DNA of 64,000 nt. It comes from Xanthostigma xanthostigma (lineage: Eukaryota; Arthropoda; Insecta; Raphidioptera; Raphidiidae). Below are positions 1 to 9,833 of the stretch, piece after piece. Both the position numbers and the translations under genes were made by a program. The stretch is taken from assembly GCA_963575645.1 (NCBI GenBank), contig OY754469.1, positions 47,140,753 through 47,204,752 on the forward strand. Reading direction: 5' to 3'. Positions within the stretch are counted from its first letter, which is position 1; the number at the start of each line of letters is the position of its first letter. The notes below the pieces were generated by a model, which ran no database searches, had not been told where the DNA came from, and saw nothing but the letters and a program-made list of their open reading frames with translations.

Positions 1-65
1 AAAGCGTGTTTTTTAGTTTTTTTTAAACTATATTTTATTTTTCACTTTTTAGTTTGAGGATCTAT

Positions 66-358
66 AAAAGAATTTATTAATCCTGGGGGTCCTAATAAGG
101 ATAATGGGAAACTGTTATCAAATTATTGCATTGTCATCGGTCCTTGATACGTATGCAAAGTTTCAAATTAATCAGACTTCGGGAAATTGGTGAAAATTAT
201 GCTCAAAGATTTAAAAGAATTTATTAATCCTGGGGGTCCTAATAAGGATAATGGGAAACTGTTATCAAATTATTGCATTGTCATCGGTCCTTGATACGTA
301 TGCAAAGTTTCAAATTAATCAGACTTCGGGAAATTGGTGAAAATTATGCTCAAAGATT
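66..358. repeat. Tandem duplication, two 147 bp units
   Basis: Two nearly identical units follow one another directly (66-212 and 213-358). Each runs from AAAAGAATTTATTAATCC to GCTCAAAGATT. The second unit is followed by a stretch rich in ACATACATA. The phrase reading 'agacttcgggaaattgg' resembles the tails of interspersed insect repeats, so this may be the 3' end of an element whose last unit was duplicated. The very low divergence points to a recent duplication or an assembly duplication. Confidence 0.9.
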
Positions 359-1010
359 CCGTTACGGACATACATACATAGTTAGTTACATACATAGTTA
401 CAACCCAAACTAATATAAAGCGTTTAATGAACATTTTTACCACCAGTTGGCGTGAAAATCACGAAGCTCGGTCTTCATTTAATTTTTACTTTTATAGTTT
501 TTGAATTACTGAGTAACGTGGTATCCACTCACTCAATGGAATCGATTTCGTTGGCACACTGTCAATAATTTGGAATTAAATGTTTTTGTGATCCATGGTT
601 ATGAATAAGTTCTTCTACTAATTATGGAGAAGTATAGATATAATAAATAAACAAAATGCTCATAAATATGTTATCAAAGAGTCTGCGCTTTGAATAAAAC
701 TCCTTGTATACTCGTAGACATAACCTCTGTCTACATTAGAATTCATTTTAAAACGATACTTTATATTTCAGTCGACAACTTTATTCGCAACGAATAAAAA
801 TAATACTCATATCAAAACGACCCACTTTCCTCTCAATATGAATTATGGTTTAATAAGAACCAATATTGATAAAAATGTAAAATATGAACACTGTAGTGAT
901 TTATGTTGGAAATTTTATTGTTTTACTAATATTCTGAAAGGTCAAACAACCGTTATTTTACAACAACGAATTGCCAGTAGACTCCCTAGAAACATGATCT
1001 AATACTAATA
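359..1010. other. No feature recognised
   Basis: AT-rich sequence with no repeat family shared with the rest of the window and no credible open frame. Confidence 0.5.
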
Positions 1011-1574
1011 GTCAGAGTGCCCGTCGGCAAAAATTTTACTGACACAATATACTCTCCCCAAACTTTGTATATGGCTTCATTAGGACCAGTCTGACATCTA
1101 TTTCCTCTATGACTTTTCTTGATTTTGTAGCGTTTTCCCTCTAAATTTTCCGAAAGATGTAAACATTTATAGATACTGTTTATTTTTTTAATTGGATAGC
1201 TTAAAAACTTCGACCAAAACGCTTAAATAATGTTCTCTGATAAATAACGTGAACCATTTAAAATATCTGACACCTCGAATATGTTCGACATATTCGAGGT
1301 GTCAGACATTTTAAATCGTTCATATTATTTGTCAGAGAACATTATTTTAGTGTTTTGGTTGAAGTTTTTAAGCTATCCAATTAAAAAAATAAACAGTATC
1401 TATAAATTTTTACATGTCGTCAAAACGACATCTTTCGGAAAATTTAGAGGGAAAACGCTCCAAAATCAAGAAAAGTCATAGAGGAAATAGATGTCAGACT
1501 AGGCCTAGTGAGGCCATATACAAAGTTTGGGGAGAGTATGTGTCAGTAAAATTTTTGCCGACGGGCACTCTGAC
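1011..1574. mobile_element. 564 bp foldback MITE, TA-flanked
   Basis: The whole element is one long imperfect inverted repeat. The left end GTCAGAGTGCCCGTCGG is matched by CCGACGGGCACTCTGAC at the right end, and the symmetry continues inwards for about 270 bp to a centre near 1286. The ends are flanked by TA (1009-1010 and 1575-1576), which fits a Tc1/mariner-type target duplication. The open frames at 1281-1481 and 1414-1698 lie in the right arm and past its end; I see no transposase motif in them and treat them as chance. Confidence 0.8.
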
Positions 1575-1576
1575 TA

Positions 1577-2040
1577 TAACTCTAGCTATCAAAAATCATT
1601 TCCCAAACGCAAAAGTAACTCTGCTTGTCCGTCTGTTACGCTTTCACGGCCAAACCGTTGGGCCGATTGTCATTAAATTTAATATGGAGATAGTTTGATG
1701 CTTGGTGAAGAACATAGGCTACTTTTTTATAAATTAACCTCCAATATATTATTATATTATTGACTATAATTTGTTTGTTTTTTTTATATTATTGTGTTCT
1801 ATATTCAAACTCGTGCTAATTAACATTGTAATTACGGTAAAATCTGATAATTGCAAATTCCCTATTGGATTGTATTTCGTTTGCGAAAGTGAAAACGAGT
1901 GTTAAAGTCAAAGATAGTGATCTACCTGATCCTCTTTCCTCTAGTGGGATGGGATTATTTACTGAAATCCCACCATAAACATAAATATGAAAAACTGCAC
2001 CTATAAACGATGCCAAGATTTCACTTGGTAATTTTTCACA
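1577..2040. other. No feature recognised
   Basis: AT-rich sequence. A 66-codon reverse-strand frame at 1816-2016 has no recognisable protein features. Confidence 0.5.
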
Positions 2041-2044
2041 CAGG

Positions 2045-2405
2045 AGTAATTTATCTATATAAATAAAAATGTTACGGTCGTTTGTTCAAAATCTTAAATC
2101 TCCGAAAGCTCTTCACCGATTGCTTTGAAATTTTGACATAACGTTGCATTCAATACGCGCGTGTTTGTATGTACCTGTTACAGGTAAAAACATCCTTTTT
2201 TTAAAAAACAGCGCCATACAACATCGTCTGTTAGACGTTATAGCAAAACACGCTATACTAAATATTTGACGGCAACGGAAGCGCAATTTGTTGAATACAG
2301 CGCCATCTGTTGGATGATGAAGCAACACACGCTCTTTATTAACTATTTTACGATAACAGGAGCGCAATCTGTTGAATACAGTGTCATCCGTTGGACCTCA
2401 AAACA
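2045..2405 (+). mobile_element. Helitron-like non-autonomous repeat with internal tandem units
   Basis: It begins CTATATAAATAAAAATG followed by wording typical of insect Helitron 5' regions (AAATCTCCGAAAGCTC, then ACCGATTGCTTTGAAATTT). The second half (about 2209-2405) holds three degenerate units of about 83 bp, each with a version of CAGCGCCATCTGTTGGA and CAACACACGCT. No clear CTAG end was found, so the class is inferred from the left end only. Confidence 0.45.
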
Positions 2406-2447
2406 ACACAGCTAATTTGTAAAATAAAACATCAAAACTTGCCAAGT

Positions 2448-2775
2448 ATAATACGCGCCACTAATCTAACTGGAAGTTAGATGCGAATGCAGGCTTACGC
2501 TTGTACGACTGTACAAGCGTAAGCCTACAAACTACAAACTCGCAACTCAACAACACTAACATCAATAACAACTTGACAATAGCGTACTCGACTGTACTTT
2601 AAAGCAGAAAAGCGACAAGTGACAAAGGCAACGAGCGATCACGGCCAATCACCGACGAGCGCACGTTCCGTGCAGGTAGCTGGGAGGTGGTGGGAGTATC
2701 AACGGCTCTAAAATGTGCCTTTGCGACGCTGTTTGTGACTAACTTCCGAACCTTTTAGATCCGTACTATACCGAA
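2448..2775 (-). mobile_element. MITE, TIR GCGCCAC..., copy 1
   Basis: Reverse-complement relative of the copy at 21077-21413, sharing TATAATACGCGCCAC at one end and CTTCCGAACCTTTTAGAT at the other. In the better copy both ends carry a terminal inverted repeat of about 31 bp containing ATCTAAAAGG and TCGGAAGTTAG. This copy has lost part of its right terminus. It contains an inserted-looking perfect hairpin at 2491-2526. Confidence 0.75.
2491..2526. repeat. Perfect 16 bp hairpin
   Basis: AGGCTTACGCTTGTAC, loop GACT, GTACAAGCGTAAGCCT. The other copy of this MITE has a weaker, different sequence at the same place. Confidence 0.9.
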
Positions 2776-3251
2776 CATGGCTTCTTTTTTCACATTTATA
2801 TTTTTGGTGAGATATAATATAGTATAGAATATTTCTTCGCTTATTATTAACTTACTGAATAAATACAACATGAATTGTAATAAAGTAAATACGAATAAAA
2901 ATTTAACGGGCGAGTTATTTCCCAACGAACAATTTAATCAGAGCGTGTATGTACACAGTAAATAGATAAAGTAAACTGGACAATAAGACTTAATTTTGTT
3001 AATGAAATAAACGCTGGTCCGAGGTACAATTGCGTATATCCACTCTCTAGTCATCTGCATTGATTCAATCCGGTGGACGCGTGATGTCGGATAAAATCGG
3101 TCATGCAAACTAAGGAGCAGGACAACAAGGACCTTCTACCAGATGACGTCACACAGAGTTAGTTTTATATTAGACGCTCCCACTCAAATAGTTCAACAGT
3201 GGCGCACCATCGATGTCAATTTTTATTTTATCTTAACAATTCGTTATTACC
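2776..3251. other. No feature recognised
   Basis: AT-rich sequence with no credible coding and no match to other repeats in the window. Confidence 0.5.
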
Positions 3252-3648
3252 ATTCCAACTAGTGATGTTTCCACATGAATCTTTATTGGGAGCTGGCTCC
3301 GTGCGCTCCGCTTACTAAAAAGAGTCGCTCAGAACGAGTCATTCAAAGGAGCGACTCTAGACAGTACGTACTACACAAGAGTGCAGACTGCAGAGGTGTG
3401 AACTGTCATCATGCATGCTCAGGAGTCACTTAGCATTGCACAGCACAATACACACACTCAGCTCTGAGCTCATTTTCATATTATGATTCTGATCTTATAT
3501 TATTCGCATTTCGGGTAAACTATTATAAAGTATAAAAAAAGCTTAACAATAATAATGTTTATTGTTACAATATTATATCTTTGTCAACGACGTCAATGTG
3601 AATGGTTTAAGTCACTGTAAACAGTGTGTCATTCAACATTAAATGACT

Positions 3649-3910
3649 CAAATCTTTGATTAACGTCTGATTAGAACTCTTCAATAAATAAAATTATCGA
3701 CCAATTTTTCAGACAATATATTAACAAAAAATATAATTAATACATTAACGTTTCGATCCGGATTTTTTCAATATCAAAAAAATCTTTCACGAATTATATT
3801 AAAAATAAATAGAAACTAAATATTAATTATTTTTTTTATATTTTTAGATCCGTTCTGAAGAAGATCCAAATCCGGATCGAAACGTTAATGTAATAATTAT
3901 ATTTTTTGGA
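3649..3910 (+). mobile_element. Penelope-like element fragment nested in the hAT element
   Basis: Left part: the family's 34 nt leader (AATCTTTGATTAACGTCTGA...) followed by an inverted piece of the 3' tail that reads through CATTAACGTTTCGATCCGG. Right part: forward hammerhead-like core (3855-3886) and the start of the tail. The tail is cut off near 3910, so no target duplication can be read. No coding sequence remains. Confidence 0.8.
3847..3895 (+). ncRNA. Hammerhead-like ribozyme motif (PLE)
   Basis: CTGAAGA (3855-3861), a 5 bp stem GATCC/GGATC around loop AAATCC, then GAAACGTT (3879-3886). This follows the CUGANGA - stem II - GAAAC - UH order of a hammerhead, with a palindromic ACGU as a very short stem III. 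Flanking bases TCCGTT/AATGTA could form a partial stem I. One extra A lies between CTGAAGA and stem II. Activity is not shown. Confidence 0.5.
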
Positions 3911-4169
3911 GAGGCACTAATGAATTTTTCAATTTTTCAGAATATATAACTCCGCACGTGCAAAGCTCATTAGTGCCTCTGTGCCCTGTGCTGTGTGCGC
4001 TCTGCAAATGTGCGAATGCAACAGTACAGAATAGCTCAGCACTGAGCAATGGCGCTCGGAGTGAGTCAATCGCAAAAAAATAGCGACTCGCTCCGCTCCG
4101 AGAAATGAGTCGTTCATTATGAACGACTCGTTCAGGAGCGACACAATAATCACTAATTCCAACCCACAA

Positions 4170-4400
4170 GTGGGGAATGGTAGGTACTAGTTTAGGTCAC
4201 TTTTCAAAATTTTACAATATCTTTTCGTTTTGAGGCCTCCAGAATCCAAAAAACACATTTTTGGAAAACATCTGTGCGTCTGTTACAGGTCAAACGGATT
4301 GAAACCAAATTTTGGGAGGTTGTTTGGTATGCAAATATGAAAAGCTCTATTGTTTTTGGGGAAAATCGGCGCATGCGCAGAAGGGATATATGTTATCACC
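4170..4400 (+). repeat. Interspersed repeat family B, truncated copy
   Basis: Shares GGATTGAAACCAAATTTTGG, GGTATGCAAATATGA and AAAATCGGCGCATGCGCAG with copies at 18205, 26075 and 50723 (a short piece also at 58430). Only the first about 230 bp are present. The class of the family is unknown; no terminal repeats or coding were identified. Confidence 0.75.
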
Positions 4401-5099
4401 GTGGTTATCGTCTGTAGAATAGATCTGATTCTTTGACTATATTTATATGGACTGCTAACTCTAACTTCAATCTTGTAATCAAGATTTTTGCGACACGGAA
4501 GCTCCAATTATAAATTACTTTAGCTTTGTTACAAAATTATTATTTACTTAAAAGTCGATCAATTAAGACATATTATGAACGATTGTTCCTGGTTTTAATG
4601 AGAATGATTAACAGACAAAGTTGAGAAATTGTTTCCGCTTCATTGAATCAACCGCACAAATATGAATGACTAATGAGGCAATTTAATAATCAAAAAGTTC
4701 TTTTACATTTTAAAGAAATAAATGAAGAGTCCTTTTGATATCATTCACATATAATGAATTGTACTTATTACGTATATTAATTAAAATAAATTTTAACGTT
4801 TTATTAGTTAAACCAACCATTTCATCAATAAATCGTTAAAAGAAGTTTATGCATCTATAGGTTGTGATAACTATTTTTATTTATTACCTTTTTCATCTAA
4901 AGAAAAATTGTGTTATGGTCATATTCACCGAACGTAAGTAGTTATTTATTCGGTTCATTTGCTCTTCAGGTAGCTAATCCTCCGAATAAATAGCGATAAT
5001 TCAATTCACCAAACACAATTATGTTCACTATCTTACTTCGCGGATATAAATATTTATTCGCCTGAAAAAATAATAATGGCCGCCACATAGATCATAATA
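4401..5099. other. No feature recognised
   Basis: AT-rich sequence; nothing repeated elsewhere in the window was seen. Confidence 0.5.
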
Positions 5100-5830
5100 C
5101 CTAACCTATAAACGTGGAGTATTATATCTACAGTTTGCTCTTGTGAATTTATTTATGTGTTGTTTATTAACCCTTTTGTGAAGTGTGAAACATTAAAGTT
5201 TGTGGAAGTTTCGTATGCAATTAGGATAAAACATTATTATTTTGTGAAACTTTTTTTTTGACGTTTACACTAACGCCATCGGTCGGATTTTTGGGTGAAC
5301 TTCAAAATATTCAACGGAAAGAGCAAGGAGGATAGTGCAGTGTTTATTTATTCTTCAACTAACTTTTCTACCTGATATTTTGCTTGGTGAATTGAAAGTG
5401 AAATTTATTCTAACGAATTTTCTTCCAAGATTAATAGTGTTCGGTGAATATCGGCATTAGAGTTACAAACCATTGTGAAAATCAATTGACAATAAACAAT
5501 CTTTTTCTTTTATTTCTTTTTAAATTGTTTGCACGTCACTGAATAATAAGCGAGGGCCAACAAACGTACGCGGCGAGTGGATGATTTGACGGACATCAGT
5601 GAATGTAAACATAATTATTTGATTGATAATGCAATTGTGACAATCAGCACTGCTGTACGGTCGTCGCGTCGTGGACCGTGGACATGCTCGGTCGACCGTG
5701 CAGTAGATATTATTTATACGTGTGCCGCCTCTTCCCTTGCTTACCGCCGTCTTGCCGTCTAGGGTCCGTTCGGATTAGAACGACGACATCGTTGGGTCTT
5801 AAAGTTACAAATTGCAATAAATGCGCCATA
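5100..5830 (+). other. Unassigned block, possibly 5' untranslated or element leader
   Basis: At 5135-5185 it matches the sequence just outside the second PLE family at 9395-9430 (shared TTTATTTATG, GTTGTTTATTA, TTTTGTGAAGTGT). At 5265-5315 there is a piece of repeat family N (GCCATCGGTCGGAT). The part at 5540-5790 is clearly richer in G+C than its surroundings, and short frames there (5577-5762, 5678-5896) show no motif. It could be a non-coding first exon or an unrecognised element; the sequence does not decide. Confidence 0.25.
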
Positions 5831-6106
5831 AGAGCACCTACTTACAACATATTTTCCTTTATTATGAAACATTCGACATATCCGATTTTGCTTTGACGTT
5901 ATGTATGTCTATCTTTATGTATAAAAATTACGTGTCACATGTTTGTCCGCGATGAACTCCTAAACTACTGAACCGATTTTAAATTTGATTTGCACATCGT
6001 GTGCAATTCGACCCAACTTGAAAGATAGGATAGCTTACATTTCAATTTATAGTCGAAATATTATTTTATTGCAAATTATTTGTCTATTCCTTTACAGTCA
6101 TAATAC

Positions 6107-6247
6107 AACCATATAAGATGGCGAACCTGTTGACTGGATTGAGTGAATATTCAATAGATGGCGCAACGAACTTAACAACCATATAAGATGCCAATACCTG
6201 TTGACTGGATTGAGTGAATATTCAATAGATGGCGCAACGAACTTAAC
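6107..6247. repeat. Tandem duplication, two units of about 70 bp
   Basis: Both units contain ACAACCATATAAGATG, CCTGTTGACTGGATTGAG and GATGGCGCAACGAAC. They differ by a few bases, including a one-base length change. Confidence 0.9.
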
Positions 6248-6300
6248 AACCATATATCTAGATCGAGGATGTAAAAAAACTGAATATCGTTTAAAACTGC

Positions 6301-6416
6301 TCGGCACGACGGCGCAGCCGGAGTGCTCGAAATAGAGCAAGTGTTTTAAAGACCAGTTATCCACGAATACATTACGCTATTTTTTTCGAGCACGACGGCG
6401 CAGCCGGAGTGCTCGA
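6301..6416. repeat. Hairpin unit present twice (6301-6330, 6386-6416)
   Basis: The unit contains GCACGACGGCGCAGCCGGAG between TCGAGCAC and GTGCTCGA arms (perfect in the second copy; the first has CTCGGCAC). It is GC-rich in an AT-rich element, so it is likely a folded structural piece of the Helitron interior. Confidence 0.8.
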
Positions 6417-6545
6417 CATGCACACATATACGCCCATGTATATTTTAAAATAGCTAGCAATTAATAAAATAGATAGATAGATGTTCCAATTAAATTGTCT
6501 TATTATTTCACTTTATACGTAGCGAAGCACGTACAGGGCCGCTAG

Positions 6546-7238
6546 TACTAATATACAAAGCTGAAAAGTTTGTTTGTTTGTTTGGTTGAACGCGCTAATC
6601 TCAGGAACTACTGGTTCAAATTGAGAAAAAATGTTTTTGTTGGATAGCCCATTTATCGAGGAAGGCTATAGGCTATATAATATCACGCCACGACCAATAG
6701 GAGCGGAGCATCAATGAAAAATGTTGCAAAATGTATCTCAAAAATAGCTTCTATCCAGGTGACTACATATATCAATATTAGGTCGTACATTCACAAGCCC
6801 GGCTAGGTTAGTCGGTAGAGCATGCGACTGTTAATATCAGGGTCGTGGATTCGAGCCCCACGTTGGGTGAATATATTTTTTTTCCACATTGCTTTCTTCT
6901 AAGGCTTACATTTCAATTTATTTTAATTTTGTTTACGACTAATTAAAATTAAATAAATCTAATTAATAGCTCATTTGAAAACTGTTATAACTATAGGTAC
7001 CCTATAAAAAAATAATTATCTTACAGTGTTTTCAATTAAATATTTATTATATTTTATTAATTACAATAATGACTGATTTAAAAGAAATTTATTAAATACT
7101 GCTTTTTATCGACAAAAACTTTTGAACGGTAACTCCGATCATCATGAAATTTGGACACAACATTTATCTCGGTAAGCTAAGATGAATCCTTCCCCATTCG
7201 TTCTTTTGCATCCGGGTGAAACCGAACGGGACCGCTAG
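6546..7238 (+). mobile_element. Non-autonomous Helitron 2, directly abutting Helitron 1
   Basis: Starts within the classic lepidopteran 5' end (TACTAATATACAAAGCTG, then GTTTGTTTGTTTG) and ends CCGGGTGAAACCGAACGGG, ACCGCTAG, at 7235-7238. It abuts the CTAG|T end of Helitron 1, consistent with Helitrons inserting next to or into one another. It carries a tRNA-like sequence at 6797-6869. The same family returns in reverse orientation at 53088-55133. Confidence 0.8.
6797..6869 (+). pseudogene. tRNA-Lys-like pseudogene inside Helitron
   Basis: 73 nt cloverleaf-like sequence starting GCCCGGCTAG and ending CCCCACGTTGGGTG, closest in memory to insect tRNA-Lys(CTT). The B box GGATTCGAGCC is kept and the A box is damaged (TAGGTTAGTCGG). 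The anticodon loop reads CTGTTAA, which would be GTT, and the anticodon stem has at least two mismatches, so it is unlikely to be a working tRNA. A second copy sits in the same position of the related Helitron at 54943-55014. Confidence 0.8.
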
Positions 7239-7750
7239 TAGATATATAAACGAGTAGAATATAATAAATGAATATTTTTTTTAATAAACGCAACACACTT
7301 TTTAAAATACAGATTTGCTGTAGTGTTTATACAAACATGAAACAATATGAAGCGTTCATTAAATGAAATCTTTTTCAATTTTCCGTCCGTATTAAAATAA
7401 AAAGGCTCACAAGTCGGCACTCGGTTGTAGTCTTTGTAAAGTTTATTTTACTTATAACGAGTTTTTTCTTCTTCTGCGAGAGAACAGTAAGTTTTTGTTT
7501 GTAAAAACTAGGTATGCCATTACACACTTGAGATTACAATCTAATATTATGGAGAACAAAGGTGTTTGCTGTCAGCGTTCATTGTTTACTGCACAACATG
7601 TTATGTTTATTCAACATGCTAACTTAATGGAACACAGACAATGAACATGCTTTCATTTTTTGCTATAGCAATAAAGCCGGCTTCACCATGTATTCACTGC
7701 CGGCATTGACGGTTTTTAGCAGTTCCATCTAAATAGAGTGGGCTGGCCGA
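7239..7750. other. No feature recognised
   Basis: AT-rich sequence. The reverse frame at 7235-7420 has no recognisable features. Confidence 0.5.
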
Positions 7751-7754
7751 AAGC

Positions 7755-7880
7755 GTTAAGGCTGCGCTGCACACGAGGCTGGTTTTGCCGCTAGAATCAC
7801 TGCTGGGATTTCTACTGGTCGGCGGGCTGGCTACGACGTTGGAAATAACGTCACTGCAGGCTCGCGTGCGTGGTCATAAG
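7755..7880. repeat. Family H relative (GCTGCACACGAGGCT ends)
   Basis: Left side GCGCTGCACACGAGGCTGG and right side GGCTCGCGTGCGTGG resemble the inverted ends of the larger family H elements at 55696 and 58868. About 125 bp; probably an internally deleted or separate short member. A weaker relative lies near 34086-34140. Confidence 0.45.
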
Positions 7881-8188
7881 TAGGATTTCAAAATTAGAAC
7901 CGGGGCTACTTTTTTGTGCTTGTTCGTCTACTTATTTTGAGCAAGAATCAATAAGGAAACTAGAGATGTTATATTATGGTCACTTCAGAGTAATCCTAAT
8001 ATTGAATATATCGGTTTACTGATATTAGGTAGCTTACCTATTACCTGGTATTAGTCAAGTAATAGTAACGAAGTTCACCTTCCGTTTCATCAGATCGTAT
8101 TAATATAATATAATAGCGTTACCGATCAGCATGGTAGTTACATGCGTAACTGTGTTAATACTAATATTCTGATATTCGTTTCATGTGG
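7881..8188. other. No feature recognised
   Basis: AT-rich sequence with no shared repeat. Confidence 0.5.
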
Positions 8189-8907
8189 TAGGGGAGAGGG
8201 GGGTAGCTTTGAACAGAGGCAGCTTTGAACATTGCAAAAATAAAAGAAATAATCTATGTAATGCCGGTAATAAAAGTATTTTTAATGAGGCAACACTAAG
8301 AGGTTCAACTGACAAACGTTAGGTTGCCAATATATCACAAAAAACCTAAGTTATAAACGTTCGTTATTTTGGATGTGCTCCGCCGATATTTTGTTTTCTA
8401 AAACGTAAGCAAATTTCAATTTATTCAAGTAATGTTTTTTTATTTATTTACAGTGTAATGACTAGATTATATCTTTAGTCATCTAATAAACATAGTGATT
8501 TGATCGTTTTAAAAACTTTTAATACAAAATTATTGCAATTAGTATTGTGACTACTAATGGGGTAGCTTTGAACAAAACAAGAGGGGCAGTTCTGAACATG
8601 TTCAAACCTGCCCCCATAACTAAAATCGGCATAGGGATTTGCCCTAGATATCTCTATTGTCTAGACTAATGGTCTTTATTCATCTAGGTATTATTTCGAG
8701 GGTATAAGTAGGTATAGATTTGCCTGATAAAATAATTAATTATTGCTGTAACATACCTACATAATAATAGGTAATCTGTAAACTCATGCGAATTTATATT
8801 TATTAACAAAATAAAATAAAGACACCTTGGTATTATGGTATTATAAAATTATACGGGATACAAGGCTAAATATAAAAACAATTTTTGTTCACTAGAACAT
8901 CATTTAT

Positions 8908-8950
8908 TAGTCAACGTTTCGGCAGATATTCTTTACTTCTTCAGGACCTA
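8908..8950 (-). ncRNA. Hammerhead-like motif, family 2, left copy
   Basis: On the reverse strand CTGAAGA and GAAACGTT are present with GGTC before and GACT after, which can pair as stem I. Stem II is not convincing (GTAA/TGCC). Probably a decayed ribozyme. Confidence 0.3.
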
Positions 8951-9318
8951 TAACAAATAAATAAAACCCTACACATCTAAAACATAAACTTAAAATTTTT
9001 TAATAAATTTGTATACCAAATAATTACTTATTCGGCTTACCTTAAAAATCTCTAGTAAAAAGAAAGGATATTTTTTTATAATTTTTAAAATAGGTCTTTT
9101 AAAGTTTTTATTATTTTTATTATTTATGAATAAATTTTAAAAAAAGTTTTAAATGTTTGACAATAATGATTTTAAATTATTTTATGTTTTTAATTTTATG
9201 ACTTTTTACTAGAGATTTTTAAGGTAAGCCGAATAAGTAATTATTTGATATAGGTTCAATTTTTTTTTTTAATTTTAAGTTTATGATTTCGATGTGTAGG
9301 GTTTTATATATTTGGTAT

Positions 9319-9360
9319 AGGTCCTGAAGAAGCCAAGAATTTCTGCCGAAACGTTGATTA
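9319..9360 (+). ncRNA. Hammerhead-like motif, family 2, right copy
   Basis: CTGAAGA at 9324-9330 and GAAACGTT at 9348-9355. Stem I can form from GGTC and GATT. Stem II would need GGCA/TGCC but the sequence has GCCA/TGCC, so one arm appears mutated. Confidence 0.3.
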
Positions 9361-9833
9361 ATAAATGATGTTCTAGTGAATAAAAATTGAATTTATTTAT
9401 GCGTTGTTTATTAGCCTTTTGTGAAGTGTATAGTTATAATTTATAAGTTTGACTTTTCCACTTATAAATTAGGTTAATAAGTAATTTATAAGCGTACGAA
9501 TATATTTAGTCAAATATCTCACTTATTACATGCCAAATAAATATATTATTTTAAAAAAGACATCCAATTTCTTTCATTTATACTTAGCGTTCAAAACTGC
9601 CCCAGGCCTGTTCAAACCTGCCCCCACATGGGGCAGTTTTGAACATTTTCCCTCATTAAAAAAAATGAATTTTAACATATTCTCTGATTGATTATTTCGA
9701 ATAATTATGATTTGAAATTATAGGGCAATAACTATAGTATCGCATGCAATTAAAAAAAACTTTAGGAATCACTTCTAATTTAATTTATAAAAAGTTGAAT
9801 AAAAAGTGTTCAAATCTGCCCCCCTCTCCCCTA

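Larger units (their letters stand above)
3252..4163. mobile_element. Non-autonomous hAT-type element with 8 bp target duplication
   Basis: The element proper is 3260-4155 (896 bp) and is flanked by ATTCCAAC on both sides (3252-3259 and 4156-4163). The 8 bp duplication and the short inverted ends TAGTGAT/ATCACTA fit the hAT superfamily. Inside both ends are clusters of GAGTCG, GAACGACTC and GGAGCGAC in both orientations, resembling subterminal transposase-binding repeats. No transposase frame is present; the frames at 3897-4169 have no motif. A PLE fragment is nested at 3649-3910. Confidence 0.85.
5908..6545 (+). mobile_element. Non-autonomous Helitron 1
   Basis: Begins TCTATCTTTATGTATAAAA, continues with the usual 'opening' phrase ending in AACTACTGAACCGATTT, and ends GTAGCGAAGCACGTACAG then GGCCGCTAG, with the following T of the host. 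The TC start, CTAG end and absence of target duplication are the Helitron hallmarks. No Rep/helicase coding. It holds a 70 bp tandem duplication and a twice-occurring hairpin. Confidence 0.75.
8879..9430. mobile_element. Second Penelope-like family, inverted terminal copies
   Basis: Two copies of one terminal sequence face each other: 8879-8950 reads in reverse and 9318-9386 forward (TCCTGAAGAAG ... GCCGAAACGTTGA ... AATAAATGATGTTCTAGTGA). The spacer also pairs further in (GGTAAGCCGAATAAGTAATT). Past the right copy comes a tail, ATTTATTTATGCGTTG to TTTTGTGAAGTGT, which recurs at 5135-5185. No coding survives. The CTGAAGA...GAAACGTT layout links it to PLE terminal repeats. Confidence 0.6.
8191..9831. 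mobile_element. TA-flanked DNA element with GGGGCAG..TTGAACA repeats
   Basis: Ends GGGGAGAGGGGGG / CCCCCCTCTCCCC are inverted and flanked by TA (8189-8190, 9832-9833). The motif GGGGYAGNTTTGAACA, in both orientations, recurs about nine times: near 8200, 8215, 8562, 8584, 8600, 9590, 9608, 9630 and at the right end. These look like multiple binding sites for the mobilising enzyme. No coding. A PLE-like inverted repeat is nested at 8879-9430. Confidence 0.7.

Noticed and set aside
1414..1698. 94-codon frame as a possible DNA-binding protein
   Set aside because: It starts within the right arm of a foldback element, has no DDE or helix-turn-helix motif and no partner copy; best explained as chance.
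6797..6869. Functional tRNA gene
   Set aside because: Anticodon stem mismatches and a changed anticodon in both Helitron copies indicate a pseudogene.
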